Source of the DNA: Botrytis cinerea B05.10
Taxonomy: Eukaryota; Ascomycota; Leotiomycetes; Helotiales; Sclerotiniaceae
Direction: 5' to 3'
Length of the DNA stretch: 64,000 nucleotides
NCBI RefSeq assembly: GCF_000143535.2
Contig: NC_037320.1
Coordinates: 2,232,001-2,296,000 of the forward strand
In this document: one piece after another, positions 47,672 to 60,172 of the stretch
Layout of the letters: every line of letters begins with the position of its first letter
How positions within the stretch are numbered: position 1 is the first letter of the stretch
Program-made: the position numbers and the translations under genes
The notes under the pieces: generated by a model
Told to the model about the DNA's origin: nothing
Databases searched by the model: none
The model's input: the letters and a program-made list of their open reading frames with translations, nothing else

Positions 47672-49238
47672 ATGAAGTTTCCTAATATTACAACAAGTTT
47701 TGCTGTGCTCAGCGTACTTAGGGACTTGGCATGCGGTAAGCTTAAGCGCAACCCCAATAATAAAAAGACACCACTACCACTGCCAATGTAACGACTAATA
47801 AAGCTTCACAGTCTCCGCCCTTGTAGTTTTTGCTCCTTCCGATGGCCCAGTCTATTCCCTGGGCCTTCCTTCGACAACAGTTTCGGCTGGCACCGGAAAT
47901 ATATATTTTCAGCTCAGCGCACCGGATACATATCAATGGGCTGCACTAGGTATTGGGCGCACCATGGCCGGTGCATATATGTATATAATGTACAGCGATG
48001 GCAATGGAAACGTTACCATTAGTGCGAGGGCTGGAGGACAAGGTCACGTGGAGCCAAAGGTAACTGGAGGGCCAGGAAGCCAGGTGCAATTGCTCGAGGG
48101 TAGCGGAATTACCGGAGGAGTGATGAGAGCGAATGTTCTGTGTAGGTTCTGCTATATTACCCGGAGACCTTAGTTTCTGAACTTCAGGAGCAAACTGACA
48201 ATATTGATACGGATTTCTTTGTCAACAATCAGTGTAAGCTGATGGGCATAAATTAGGTACAAACTGCCCTCTTCCATCCACAACATCCACTGCTTCACCA
48301 TGGATAGCAGCTTGGAACTTAGGCTCTCCAATTGACAGTACTTCGCCTTCGTATGCTATAAAACAGCACGGCGATAGCAGCTACCGGCAATTTACTTATG
48401 ATCTCACAACTGCTGTAATTGAATCGGATGAGAACCCATTTTTATCTAATGGTACAATTCCATCTACGTCGGGAAGTGGAAGTGAAGAGCGTGGAATATC
48501 GGCCTCAACACTTGACGCCTATAGTATTGCTCATGGCACTATAATGAGTGTTACCATGGTTATTCTCTTCCCACTAGGCGCGATGCTCATGACTATGTTT
48601 GGGAAATGGTGGATTCACGCAGCCTTTCAAACATTCAGCTTGGTGATGCTGATTGTTGGTTTCGGATTGGGTGTGAAGTTGGCGACGTTCAAGGATTATG
48701 TATGTACTTTCGTATATCCACCATTGAATTTATTGCTTTGTTATGGAGTTCCGAATTCAATATTCAAATTCACAATGAAATAACTGACATATATTAGCTA
48801 TTCAGGAATCAAGGCAAAGCGCATACAAGCTTTGGTCTAGCTCTCTTTGTTCTCTTAATTATCCAGGTTATCGTAGGCCTCATTCATCACCTCGTTTACC
48901 GAAAACAGCATGTTAGAGGATTTCTGGGCTATATACATGTTTGGTATGGCCGTTCTCTACTAATTCTGGGAATTATCTGCGGTGGATTAGGATTGAAATT
49001 GGCAAGAAATACCAAAGGTGGTGAGATCGTGTATGGAATTCTGGCGGGGTTGGTCGCCATGTCTTATTTTACAATATTGGTGTTGAGAAATATGGGAAAG
49101 TCTGTGGGTAATAAAGAGATAAGGAACGGAAGTGGCAAGGAAGGAAGAAACGTTGGAGAAAGAATTCCGATGCAGGGCAGGATACTGGCTACGACCAAGC
49201 ATGATAGCGAGCGGTTTCCGGCGACTAGTCGATCATAA
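47672..49238 (+). CDS. DOMON-cytochrome b561 membrane protein
   Basis: Four exons (47672-47735, 47812-48141, 48257-48699, 48798-49238) give 425 residues. After a signal-like start comes a DOMON domain: GNIYFQLSAPDTYQWAALGIG, GGVMRANVLC and then TNC-PLPS, SPWIAAWNLG. The Cys pair CTNC is rebuilt by splicing out 48142-48256 and matches the usual N-x-x-C-x-N-C of this family. A Ser/Thr/Gly-rich linker leads to a cytochrome b561 core with the four heme-ligand histidines in AHGTIM, WWIHAAFQ, AHTSFG and YIHVWYGR. These sit on four of about five helices, ending in a polar cytosolic tail. Such proteins move electrons across the membrane to extracellular acceptors such as ferric iron or oxidases. The precise partner is unknown. 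It is divergent from the giant gene across a 1.4-kb gap. Confidence 0.92.
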
Positions 49239-49896
49239 AGATTTGTAACAAGTAGACATCTTCTTGGAGGAAGAAGTGCCCTAGACAATGCGCAGTGTGC
49301 AAGTTTAAGCAAAGGATACTTCGTATACGATATAAAGCTATGTGTGATCCCCGGGATGGTGCCATCGAACGTGATGTCGAAAGTGTGCGCATACACATGA
49401 TGCAAGGTGCACTTGGAACTGACATAAATTCTAACATTTGGGTAATTGGTCTATACTTGTATACATATGTAGATTTCGACTTCTCAAGTTAGTCCAGTAG
49501 TAAGTGTATTTTAAGTGCACCAGAAGACTACATCGGTGACTTCTGGAGAATGGGATGTATCGTCAGGGAAATTGTCACTGTGCGCCTAGCCGAGTTTTCA
49601 TCAGGAGTTTCCAAGTCAATCATATTTATCAATATGGCTTGAATTTTTGGACACATGACAGAGATTTCCCGCAGCTTGAGCCTTTAAAAGGATGATTGTC
49701 TTTTTATCATTCTCTCGATATTTATTGATTCGAATTGGAAAGTATGATGCCATTATTTTCGTGCTTCCCGGGTCTATTTTCTACATAATAACCAATCCTT
49801 TAAATTCATTATTCATTGCATCATTTTAGCCTTAATCATTAATTGAAGCCTCAATTCGTTTCAGTATGATTTTTCCACCTTCAAAGAAAATTCCAC
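49239..49896. other. Spacer between convergent genes
   Basis: The DOMON-b561 and alpha-glucosidase genes end towards each other here. No gene or repeat noted. Confidence 0.55.
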
Positions 49897-52890
49897 TCAA
49901 GCCCACTTCAACACCCAATCACTACTCCAAGCTCCATCACTCGTGACGTTGGATAAATCTTTGATGTCAAGGACCTGGCTGGTAGAATTATACATCCATC
50001 CACTAGTGAGACTAACACCATTCAATGTGACGTTACTGACACTTGACAAAATACCCATGATGGTGATATTTGCAAGTGGATTATTGTCAATATAACTACC
50101 TCGACCTGATGCGTATAGCGAATTCTGCGTCATTGAGAAATCGACCCAAAGAGTAGCATTTGGAGCCAGAGATTCTCCATCATCTAGGTAAAGTTCACCA
50201 ATAGCAGTTCCTTCTAAGCTGGATGCAACCAACAAGCCCCATGGATTATTTCTACATTCTTGAGTCGTCAATGCAGGCTCTTGAATCGGAAGAATGGAAC
50301 CACCCCGAATGTAAACAGGAATATGACCAAGTGGTGCGTCAATTGTGATATTTTGACCAGGAGATGAAGTGATAGCAGATTGATTATACCAATCATACCA
50401 GACCTGCCCTTTTCCTGATCCAGGGAATACACCGTCGACGGTAGTAGCGCCTTGTTCTAATACAGGTGTGACCATGATATTTGGGCCAAGTAAGAATTGT
50501 CGATCCGCAGACGCTAGAGTGGGGTCATTGGGAAATTCCCAGGCGAGAGCGCGCATGACGGTTGATCCAGTAGAATGAGCCATATAGAACGTAGTATAAA
50601 TATATGGAAGGAGAGTATATCTGATTGTAGTGGCTGCCTTAGTTGCATCGATGACAGATGCCCACACATAAGGTTCTTGAGAGGGGGCGGCTAAAGTGTT
50701 ATGATTTCTGTAAAAAGGGAAAAAGGCAGAGACTTGCATCCAGCGGTTGCAGAGCTCTTCGTCAGAATTGCCAGAGAAACCACATGTGTCTGCACCAAAC
50801 ATAGGAATTCCGAATAAAGAGAACGACAGAGCTTGGGGAATGGAGAAGAACATGTAGGCCCACAGAGAATAGTTGTCGCCACCCCAATGTCCAGCCCATT
50901 TCCCGGATCCTGCAAAAGTAGAACGACCAATGATAAATGGACGTTTGGATGGAGAGACATTTAGGAGGGCGTTGTAAGTTGCATTCAAAATTTGGTGTCC
51001 AAACAAATTATGATAGTCATATTCTTGAGTTCCACCGTGATGTGTTGCATTTGGTGAGACGGCATGAACATCTAATGAACCTAAGAAATTGTTGATGGTA
51101 TACGGAGGGTAAACTATATCGCGGACTCCTGGTGTGGGCGTTGTGCGGATGTAACTTGTGGATTGAGACGATGATGACGCTGATGATGTAGCGTAAGCGG
51201 AGGACTGACTGGCTGAAGAAGAAGATGCAGCTGCGGCTTCAGTAGCATTAGTAAGATTAAATCCTTCTGGGTAGATAAAGTCGATATTCCCTGGTTCGCC
51301 CGGTAGAAGGAACGGTGGATGGACGGGATTGAGAGTAAGATTATCGCTACCGCATGACCCAACACAGAAAGAAGAGACTTCGCTCATGTCAATCCAAATT
51401 CCATCGAATGAAAAGTTTGAATGCCATGCCGTCAGTTCGTCTGACCACCATTGATGTGCTCCAGTGCCATTCAACACGGATCCAATCCAATCGGGGAAAA
51501 CTGTGTACCCAGGCCATACACTTCCTATGTACAAGCTGCCATCGGGGTTCAACATAAAACTGTCGGTTGCATTGCCACGATTAAAAGGCGGGTATGCATC
51601 AGTTTCATTTTCTGGATTAGGAATGTAGATTGCAGAGTCAACAATTGGAACAATATGTTGTCCATTACCGTGAAGTTTCGAAATGAATTCAGCACCTTCA
51701 GAATATCCAAATCTGACTTCATCGACTTCAAAGTCACGGTATTGATTCATGTAATCAATATCCAACCAGATCGTTTCTAACGGGAGACCAAAATTTGCAA
51801 AATTGTCTACTACTTTGCCAAGTTCAGTCCAGTTTGCGTAGCCCCATCGACATTGATGATATCCAAAGGTAAAATATTGTTGCATCGCTGGGAGCCCAAT
51901 TGCACTCATTTGATATGCTTTGGTGACTTTTTCTTGTGTTGGACCAGCATAGAAATAAAGATCAATACTCCCACCGAGAGTCCTCCAAGTGATATTTGAT
52001 GGTTTCATCAAGACTTCCTGGCCATGGGCATTTCGCTGATAGACACCGTGAGTGTAGGAAACGTAGTCTGCAGTGACATTTGTTGCATTTGCGACATATG
52101 TCATGTTTCCAGTACTTGCATCAACCTCGTAGTATCTTGTGTCAAGATAAATTCCATGATTGCCGTAAATATTTGCGTCAATATTATCACCAACATCAGC
52201 GGCCCAGAAAGTACGAGTAAAGTTATTGCCCATACGAAATCCATGGATAGATTCCCCCAAGCCATAAAGATTGTAATTTTCTGGCAAGGAACTAATAAAT
52301 TCGATAAATTGGTTTTCGTAAATTAATTTAGAACCCTCTGTAGAGAAGAGAACATCGCCTGTGGATTGACGAAAGATTGAAAACGAAAAGGTTGGATCAT
52401 TGCTCCATAAAAAGCTAAGATCACTATCCAGAGCGGTAGAATTCGCGTCGGCATCAATGGAGGGCTTCTCTACAAGGGACTCTGGAAGAATGAACCAAGA
52501 GCTGTTTGAAGGTCCAACATAAGTAGGAACGATCTCCACGTGAAGACGATCTTTCGATTGATATTCTACTGTCAGATTGAGAGAATCCACATCCGTTCCG
52601 TAGACATTGCAGGCATCGCCAGCTAATGTTAAGAATGCCGTCCACCCGTAATGAGTTCGCTTGATATCTGATGCCGTATAGCCCGGACAAACATCTTGCG
52701 CATTGACTGCTTGCGGATCTTGGATATTTGGGATAACAGGTGCGCTCACATCAACCGAAGCTGGAAGTGTATAAACGGAACGATAACTTGTAGTGGTATT
52801 CGATTGTGGAGATGTTGGACTTTGCGCATATGTTGTGTGAAGAATTGCTGCGGCAAAGGCAGCAACTGTGACACCAAGCTTACCCCCCAT
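49897..52890 (-). CDS. Secreted GH31 alpha-glucosidase
   Basis: A single exon of 997 residues. The frame continues open upstream, but the ATG at 52890 begins a clean signal peptide (VTVAAFAAAILHTTYAQS) and is the likely start. Glycoside hydrolase family 31 features are clear. There is an N-terminal beta domain with LYGLGES. The catalytic nucleophile is Asp501 in DGIWIDMSE, and the acid/base Asp672 in HWGGDNYSLW. Further family blocks are FGIPMFGADTCGFSG and PFYRNHN, with a C-terminal beta domain after GGSILPIQEPA. A Ser/Ala/Thr-rich insertion (around residues 545-585) sits just after the nucleophile region, as in many fungal members. More than ten N-glycosylation sequons are present. It should release glucose from alpha-linked oligosaccharides in the medium or wall. 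Intronless, unlike most neighbours. Confidence 0.96.
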   Translation of the reverse strand: MGGKLGVTVAAFAAAILHTTYAQSPTSPQSNTTTSYRSVYTLPASVDVSAPVIPNIQDPQAVNAQDVCPGYTASDIKRTHYGWTAFLTLAGDACNVYGTDVDSLNLTVEYQSKDRLHVEIVPTYVGPSNSSWFILPESLVEKPSIDADANSTALDSDLSFLWSNDPTFSFSIFRQSTGDVLFSTEGSKLIYENQFIEFISSLPENYNLYGLGESIHGFRMGNNFTRTFWAADVGDNIDANIYGNHGIYLDTRYYEVDASTGNMTYVANATNVTADYVSYTHGVYQRNAHGQEVLMKPSNITWRTLGGSIDLYFYAGPTQEKVTKAYQMSAIGLPAMQQYFTFGYHQCRWGYANWTELGKVVDNFANFGLPLETIWLDIDYMNQYRDFEVDEVRFGYSEGAEFISKLHGNGQHIVPIVDSAIYIPNPENETDAYPPFNRGNATDSFMLNPDGSLYIGSVWPGYTVFPDWIGSVLNGTGAHQWWSDELTAWHSNFSFDGIWIDMSEVSSFCVGSCGSDNLTLNPVHPPFLLPGEPGNIDFIYPEGFNLTNATEAAAASSSSASQSSAYATSSASSSSQSTSYIRTTPTPGVRDIVYPPYTINNFLGSLDVHAVSPNATHHGGTQEYDYHNLFGHQILNATYNALLNVSPSKRPFIIGRSTFAGSGKWAGHWGGDNYSLWAYMFFSIPQALSFSLFGIPMFGADTCGFSGNSDEELCNRWMQVSAFFPFYRNHNTLAAPSQEPYVWASVIDATKAATTIRYTLLPYIYTTFYMAHSTGSTVMRALAWEFPNDPTLASADRQFLLGPNIMVTPVLEQGATTVDGVFPGSGKGQVWYDWYNQSAITSSPGQNITIDAPLGHIPVYIRGGSILPIQEPALTTQECRNNPWGLLVASSLEGTAIGELYLDDGESLAPNATLWVDFSMTQNSLYASGRGSYIDNNPLANITIMGILSSVSNVTLNGVSLTSGWMYNSTSQVLDIKDLSNVTSDGAWSSDWVLKWA

Positions 52891-53040
52891 CGTTCCTCGA
52901 ACGGGTTTAAGGTAGTGATAAATAAGGTGAAAAATGAGAAGCAGGAGAAGAAAAGTCCATAGACCAAAGGATGATGGAGAAACTGATAATTGAGAAAGGA
53001 AAGAGTTGATGATAGCTTCCAGAGAACAATCGAGAGAGTT

Positions 53041-53047
53041 TATATAA
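53041..53047 (-). promoter_or_regulatory. TATA box of the alpha-glucosidase gene
   Basis: A TATATAA sequence lies about 150 bases upstream of the ATG at 52890, a plausible distance with a 100-base leader. Confidence 0.5.
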
Positions 53048-56000
53048 TGCAACCACCCCTCCTCCGCACTCCGCCTTTCGCCAACCCCGCCACAGATTAG
53101 ATCCCGTATTAAATAGATCAACGTCATGGAAGGAAAAAGACTTACTAGATCAAAGGATGTGATGTTGGGAGACCTTGTTAGCTGTGGATAGGAGCTTGAC
53201 ACCTTTGAAATAGGGCATGTACAAAAGGGCCGAAATGTATGCAAGAAGTGATGGCATATACTTCGGACGGGAATATATCGACCAATGTAGAAATGATCAA
53301 CAGGTCGATGTTTTTGAGAGAATCATGTGATGTCGAAGTGTACTTGTGAGAGGAGTAGCAAAGTAGCTGAGAGTGCCAATTAGCACCTAGTAGTAGAGAG
53401 TAGTAGCAGACCGTAGGTACGTATCATGTAGTGGGTGGATCTGTTGGGGAATTGTGAGTAAAAGTTTCAGCGAGCAATTTGTGGGATAATGTGGCTCGAG
53501 TGTGGTGATAAACGCGGGATGGTGGGAATATGGGAATGTGGGGTTAGAAACGGCCGGGGAACGAGGGGAATTAGTGCAAAGCGGCAGAATTGACCTAGCA
53601 CGTGCTTGGGTAGTGCGGGACTAAGTATATCCGACCGAACCTTATAACGTAACCAAACGGGTACACAGAACAATACACAAGAAGGTTTTTGCGAAGAATA
53701 TGGCGAAGGATATCGCGAAAAATACAACGAAAAATATGGCGGAGTGGAAACTTCTGCGAATATCGAATGCTGTGACCGGATTATTCTTCATCTTCTTCAT
53801 TCTTTCCATGTAAACATTCAGGCAAGAGAGCAGCCCATACCGTGGCTCTGAGACCCGCGAGGTAGATACTTCTCGAGAGCATCCCTACATAACTTTATGC
53901 CACAGTGACGAAGAAAGCCATCGGCAACCTTACTGTACACCGATTCACGCAAATAGAGTCCTACATTGACCTATGCATCGAGTATACTTCAATACGCCAC
54001 GAATTCAAAGTAAGGTATATCGAGTACTGGTTGTTCAATCGTGGCAATACCTACCCAAGCGTGCCAGGTAAGGTAAGCGTACCAAATCATGCCAAACTAC
54101 CTACCGAAGGGAGAAAAGAAAAATAATAATTACATAGGTAGTTACGGTAAAATGGGTTTCTGTCTTCTTCGATACTTCTTATGCCAATGATGCGCAAATC
54201 ATTGACAACCGACGTTGTCAACTTGACATAAACTAGCAAATAAAGCATCGAACTACCGAACTATCGATCATCACATCTTTGGGATGGGAGTCGGGCCGGC
54301 ACATTATTGGCAACAATTTCATACTCTTTGGTATCCCACTTACTTTGAGTCAACATTAACTTCGTCTCTTTAGGATCATCATTGTCCAAAAGTCGCTACA
54401 TTCTTCGCTCAGTCTTCAACGGACTCCAATCAAGTGGACTTCTTGCGAATTTAAACTATTTCTTCGTCGTGAACGAAGTGCGAATTGGATTACTTATTGT
54501 ACGACTACGAAACAATCAAACCGCCGGCTCCGAGCCCAACACAGAAACATCAACGGGCATCGCGTATGTTTCGTCTTTCATCTTCATCTTCGATAATATA
54601 CAAAGTCTTCTGGCATACGGTCCTGAATCGCGATGGCAAGCTGTGGAAGAGGAAAAGATATCTAACACAATTGCCATTCTGCAATCCACTGCTGGAGCTA
54701 AACAAGCAAATAACCAAACAAACAATGTATGAGAGTTTAGGGAAGTTACAATGGGGCTGAAATATGGATTATAATACTGCCATGGAAGATTACGTCGTAC
54801 CATTTTCTCGGGCTTAGCTGCCTCGGTGACTTTGTGCCATGAGAATTGATACCCGATTTCTCAACCACGAACGCCGCAGTCTATGTAATAAGTGCTGGGT
54901 CGGATGATCTTCAAATACCTGTGAAACCCATCCATAAGCATCTGTCTTCTTATCATCATGGACGCGTTGACAAATCACATTTCGGTCGAAGATTCGCATC
55001 TGTCTTTAATTGCAGCAAGAATAGACAATATGCCACTGACTATCGGACTCTGAGTCGAAAGCATGCTGGTTGACACTTCTTACGGCATATTCAACGTTAC
55101 CTAAGTTACCTAACACTTGGCGTGCCTGAATATTGCTGGTCTGTTTCAGATCAAGATGTCAAAATGGCACCACTCTGCAGGAAATACGCCAATTCTGTCA
55201 AAGACCAAGACTGTGAGTTGCGTGCTTTACTTTTGATAATAGTAATCTTTATTCTCACATAGTCATGCGGATACATTATACCTCGAATGTCACACAAGGT
55301 ACAATTATGTATTACTACAAGTAATAAAAACATGGTTATCCTGGTAATCCTATTTCATCAACTTGTTCAACATGGCATTTCGTTTGGACTTCTTTGACAT
55401 TATTCATCCATCCTCTTAGTTTTGTGGAGTTTGCAATCTTTCAGATGAACATTCAAATACCGATATTCGATGTGGAGGTCCTTGTTGAAAATCATCCGTG
55501 TTCGAGACTATCTGATAATCTTTTGCTTACCAACGTCGAATTCATGACGAAAGCCAAGCAGCATTCATATATTCTTAATTTACATTTTTGATCTTTTTAC
55601 TGGGGATGAGTTCGGAGCTCCACAAATCCTTTGCCTTTTTTTCGCAGAGCTTTCGGACTTCCGTTTATGATTTTTTTTTTAATAAAATTTCATTGGGTGT
55701 CACTCAATCTGCGAGCGATTGGTTTCAATGGTTCATCCTCTTCTTTCAATTATAGTGTAATTATCTCCTGTCAAACTTCATTCTGATGATAAGACACAAG
55801 CTAGTAGCTTGAAGCCTCGAACAACAATGCTTACAAAGGACAATACTTTGTGGGGACCAATTGTGTATCACCACAAGGTGGTTTATATTGCTTTGCCAAT
55901 CTTCTGGGGATCAAAAATGACTCCATTTGACTTTTCTGCGCACCCACATGCCACCACTCATCGTTCATTTGACTCTCTGCGCATCCACATACCTCCGCCC

Positions 56001-56389
56001 ATCGTTGATCCTTTCTTTGAGCCTGTGAGCTTGTCTTCATTCGAATTTTTACCTCTGATATATTTTCCCATTATCAAGCAGAAACTAATCCTCAACCCCT
56101 GTTCCATCATTCTCGCGTTGCCCCAGCCAAAGATTGTATCATGGATTTGGTAGGCCTTGAAGATGATGTATTGCTTCTGGAATTATTTTTGGAAATCTAT
56201 TTAGCTTCTTTTCATCCTGTCACACAAGCTTCGCCACGCGTCAAACATTTGTGCATGATTCAATTTGAGACGGTGCCATGTTGATGATCTCGAATGGTCT
56301 GCAAAATCCCTTGGCTTCTCCAATCGTTCACTAGTGGTTTCACGGACTCACACTACAGCCTCTAAGTGAAGAACAATTTCATACCACAA

Positions 56390-56720
56390 ACAACGATCTG
56401 AATAATTCTATTAAAATTCGAAAACTCTAGTGAATTATTTGAAATCTATGTTTATGATATAAAATCATAGAAATAACATATTCTATCAGAATTGAATTCA
56501 AAAAAGAGAATTCAAGCTTTAATTATAGAATTTACTTCTCACAAAAGTATCTTAATACAGAAATATATTATTACAGGTGTTAAGATCAAAAGCTTTTAAA
56601 TTTGAATAATTTTTTTAATATTATTATATTCTGACACTTAATAAACTACTATTGATAATTTAACTAATTTGTAATCAGTTTTCAAATTTCAATCGAATTA
56701 TTGGAATCGCTGTTTTTTGT
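56390..56720. other. Extremely AT-rich patch
   Basis: About 330 bases with very few G or C and many AATT/ATTA runs, unlike the flanking sequence. Such islands in filamentous ascomycetes often result from repeat-induced point mutation (RIP) acting on transposons; no parent element can be recognised here. Confidence 0.6.
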
Positions 56721-57328
56721 GTGAAATCATGCTTGACTGTCATACTGCCTCGTGAGTCTACACCCACCGGTCGTCTAATTGTTGATTTTGCTTATGGATT
56801 TTCCATGCCATGGTGTTGATGGAGCCTTTTATCTGCCGGGTCATGACTTTGAGGAAACATCGAAAGCACCAATCGAGAGACTGGCAGGCGATCATATATT
56901 TGTTTGGATCCAGGATTAACGTCCCCAACAGCCGAGTGTCGTGGGCTGCATTATTAGTTCATTTTTCATTACCCAAGAAACCTTCCATGATTTTCCTTGC
57001 CGATTCCCTGCATATGCTTTTTGAAAAAGTCAATTGATAATTAATTCATTTTTGTCATTGGCTTACGATCGAAATTCGTGCCACGCACAATTTTATTTGC
57101 CTTATTAGTAACACCTACGCAACACCTGCGTTTAGTTGCATGGTAGGCGATGTCTCGGCTTCTTATTGATGAGTGATCTGTGATTCCAAGGGTGTGGTTC
57201 CATGCGTTTGTCTGGAAGCTTGATTTGCGTGATTTGATTTCTCATGGATCCATCGAGGAGGGGATGCAATCATCCTACCTTGCGGTTATTCCAGTACTTC
57301 TCAGGAATTGGCGCCATAACTTTCTAGT

Positions 57329-57336
57329 TATATAAA
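57329..57336 (+). promoter_or_regulatory. TATA box of the catalase gene
   Basis: TATATAAA lies about 85 bases before the catalase ATG at 57421. Confidence 0.65.
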
Positions 57337-57420
57337 GGCTCTCTGAACTCACCTTCTCACTATTTTGTAACGTTAGCTTTTCTTTGAAGCCAGCAGACTT
57401 GTATCATAGATTTCGTTAAG

Positions 57421-59880
57421 ATGTACTTGGCAACAGTCCTAAGCCTCGTAGGCTTAGTCACCGCTCAATGTCCATACGGAATGGACAAGCAACCCCAAAA
57501 GCGCGAACCTAAAGATTCTCAAACCAGTAGTTCTAATTTTCTAGACCAGTTCACATTAAATGACACCAATACATACTTCACTACCGATGCAGGCGGGCCT
57601 ATACAAGAGGACACCAGTTTAAAAGCTGGTGCAAGAGGCCCGACACTACTTGAAGATTTTATTTTTCGTCAAAAGATACAACATTTCGATCATGAACGGG
57701 TATACGATTATTTATCTTTAGTCAATGATTCTACTAACTTATTGTAAAGGTACCAGAACGTGCCGTACACGCCAGAGGTGCCGGTAAGCACTGCGTTATA
57801 TCTTTGGGTAGATTATTACTGACATTCTTGTAGGTGCACATGGTATTTTCACAAGTTATGGAAATTATAGCAACATAACGGCAGCTAGCTTTCTGAATCA
57901 AGAAGGTAAAGAGACACCCGTCTTTGTACGATTTTCTACTGTTGCCGGAAGTCGAGGTAGCGCTGATACTGCACGCGACGTCCATGGTTTTGCTACTAGG
58001 TTCTATACCGATGAAGGGAATTTTGGTAACAACAAATTGTTCTCATCTCAATAATGCTGAAAACTTACGAAATTCTAGATATTGTTGGGAATAATATTCC
58101 TGTTTTCTTCATTCAGGATGCAATCCTTTTCCCCGACTTGATTCACGCTGTCAAACCATCTCCAGACAACGAAATACCTCAAGCAGCAACAGCACACGAT
58201 TCTGCTTGGGACTTTTTTAGTCAGCAACCAAGTTCACTGCACACACTCTTTTGGGCCATGGCCGGAAACGGAATTCCAAGATCATTCCGCCACATGGATG
58301 GATTTGGTATCCACACATTTCGCTTGGTTACAGATTCTGGTACTTCCAAACTGGTCAAGTGGCATTGGAAGAGTAAACAAGGAAAGGCAAGCTTGGTCTG
58401 GGAGGAAGCTCAGGTACTCGCGGGAAAAAATGCAGATTTCCACAGAAAAGATTTGTGGGATGCTATTGAGAGCGGCAATGGCCCTGAATGGGAACTCGGG
58501 ATTCAGATCGTGGAGGAAGAAGATGTGTTGAAGTTTGGATTTGATCTTTTGGACCCCACCAAGATCCTTCCTGAAGAGCTTGTTCCAGTCCAAAAGATTG
58601 GAGTCATGAGATTAAATGCCAATCCTCGAAATTACTTCGCGGAAACAGAGCAAGTTATGGTAAGAGATTTTCTGCATCCTGAAAGACTAGCCTATTCAAA
58701 ACTTTGGATTGAAGTCAAACAACCAAAGACTTTAAAATTTCTAAACGATTTAATTGTTGTTCTGTTATTCGGGCTATTTGAAACAATATGGAAGTTATCA
58801 TGCTGATAGTAGGTAATTTAGTTCCAACCAGGGCACATAGTGCGTGGTATTGATTTTACGGATGATCCACTTCTTCAAGGACGCATCTTTTCATACTTGG
58901 ATACACAACTAAATCGTCATGGTGGACCAAATTTCGAGCAATTACCTATCAATCGCCCAATTGTTCCTGTTCACAACAACAATCGCGATGGTGCAGCGCA
59001 GCAATATATCCCTCTTAACACAGCTGCTTATTCCCCTAACACTCTCAATGATGCGGCTCCAAAGCAAGCAAATCAAACAGTGGGTAGAGGATTCTTCACA
59101 GCTCCTGGAAGAACGGTCTCAGGTCATCTAGTAAGAGAGGTGTCGTCAACCTTCTCAGACGTTTGGTCTCAACCCAGGCTATTCTACAATTCTCTCATCC
59201 CAGTAGAACAACAATTCCTCATTAACGCGATCCGATTCGAAACGTCCCAACTTACATCCAGCGTTGTGAAATCAAATGTTCTCATTCAGTTGAATCGCGT
59301 TTCACACGATCTTGCTGCACGCGTCGCTTCAGTTTTGAATCTACCAGTTCCAGAAGCAGATAACACTTACTATAATGATAACAAAACTTCCTCCATCACA
59401 ATATTTGGCAATGAACTCCCAACGATAGCAACACTAAATGTCGGAGTGTTGGTGAGTGTTAAGAACAATGCGACTTTAACACAAGCAGCCAATCTTGCAA
59501 CATCGTTTTCGACATCCGGGGTAAACGTCAAAGTCATAGGAGAAATCTTGACAAACGGAGTAGATGCCACTTATAGCGCATCGGATGCGACACTGTTTGA
59601 TGGTATTATTGTAACTGATGGTGCCGAGAATTTGTTCACAAACGGTTCAAAATCAACGTACTTCCCGGCTGACCGACCTCGTCAGATCTTGTTGGATGCG
59701 TACAATTGGGGAAAGCCTGTGGGAACTTTGGGAAATGCGAGAACGTCATTAAATGTTGCGTCAATCTCCACTAAACCAGGCGTGTACAGTAATTCAACGA
59801 GTGTGAGTGGCCTTGTTAAGGAGTTTGAAGCCGGATTGAAGACTTTCAGGTTCGTCGATAGATTTGCCTTGGATGATTGA
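57421..59880 (+). CDS. Secreted large-subunit heme catalase (clade 2)
   Basis: Five exons (57421-57699, 57750-57783, 57834-58025, 58079-58659, 58822-59880) encode 714 residues, the size of large-subunit catalases. A signal peptide ([16 protein letters not shown]) indicates secretion. The catalytic His100 lies in RAVHARGAG, assembled across the tiny 34-nt exon 2. The catalytic Asn173 is in [11 protein letters not shown] and the heme-ligand Tyr387 in [31 protein letters not shown] spans the last splice junction. The C-terminal ~150 residues form the flavodoxin-like domain typical of clade 2. It breaks down H2O2 outside the cell or in the wall, relevant to host oxidative burst or to enzymes that make peroxide. 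Intron 4 is 162 nt against about 50 for the others and stays in frame for some 49 codons. Confidence 0.97.
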
Positions 59881-60172
59881 GAGAATCTGCCTATGGCTGG
59901 CTTGAAAGATGTATCTTAATCTTAGCTCTTGTTCAATTAGTAATATAAAACAAATGTTCATAATAACTGTAAGAAAAAAACGTAGTGTTTTGGCTCAATA
60001 AAATTTGTATGTCTAGAAATCTGATATTTCTGAACTACTTTTTTGACGAAATTGACCATGAATTCGATCGTCACTTAAATCTATCTTCTCACAACATGTA
60101 TGATGTTATGGAATATATTATACTTGATTGTAATTTAATTCAAGAGACAAAACGAGATTCAAGGGTAAAATT

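Larger units (their letters stand above)
52891..57420. other. 4.5-kb spacer between two divergent genes
   Basis: The alpha-glucosidase (minus) and catalase (plus) genes share this space, so both promoters lie here. Several open frames (54382-54732, 55809-56153) carry no domains. The part from about 56390 to 56720 is extremely AT-rich. No intact transposon is found, although decayed repetitive DNA is plausible. Confidence 0.6.

Noticed and set aside
52891..53244. Upstream extension of the alpha-glucosidase frame by 118 codons
   Set aside because: It would bury the signal peptide and includes the TATA box; the ATG at 52890 is the sensible start.
55809..56153. 114-codon plus-strand frame
   Set aside because: No domain or splice-linked partner; lies in the decayed-looking spacer.
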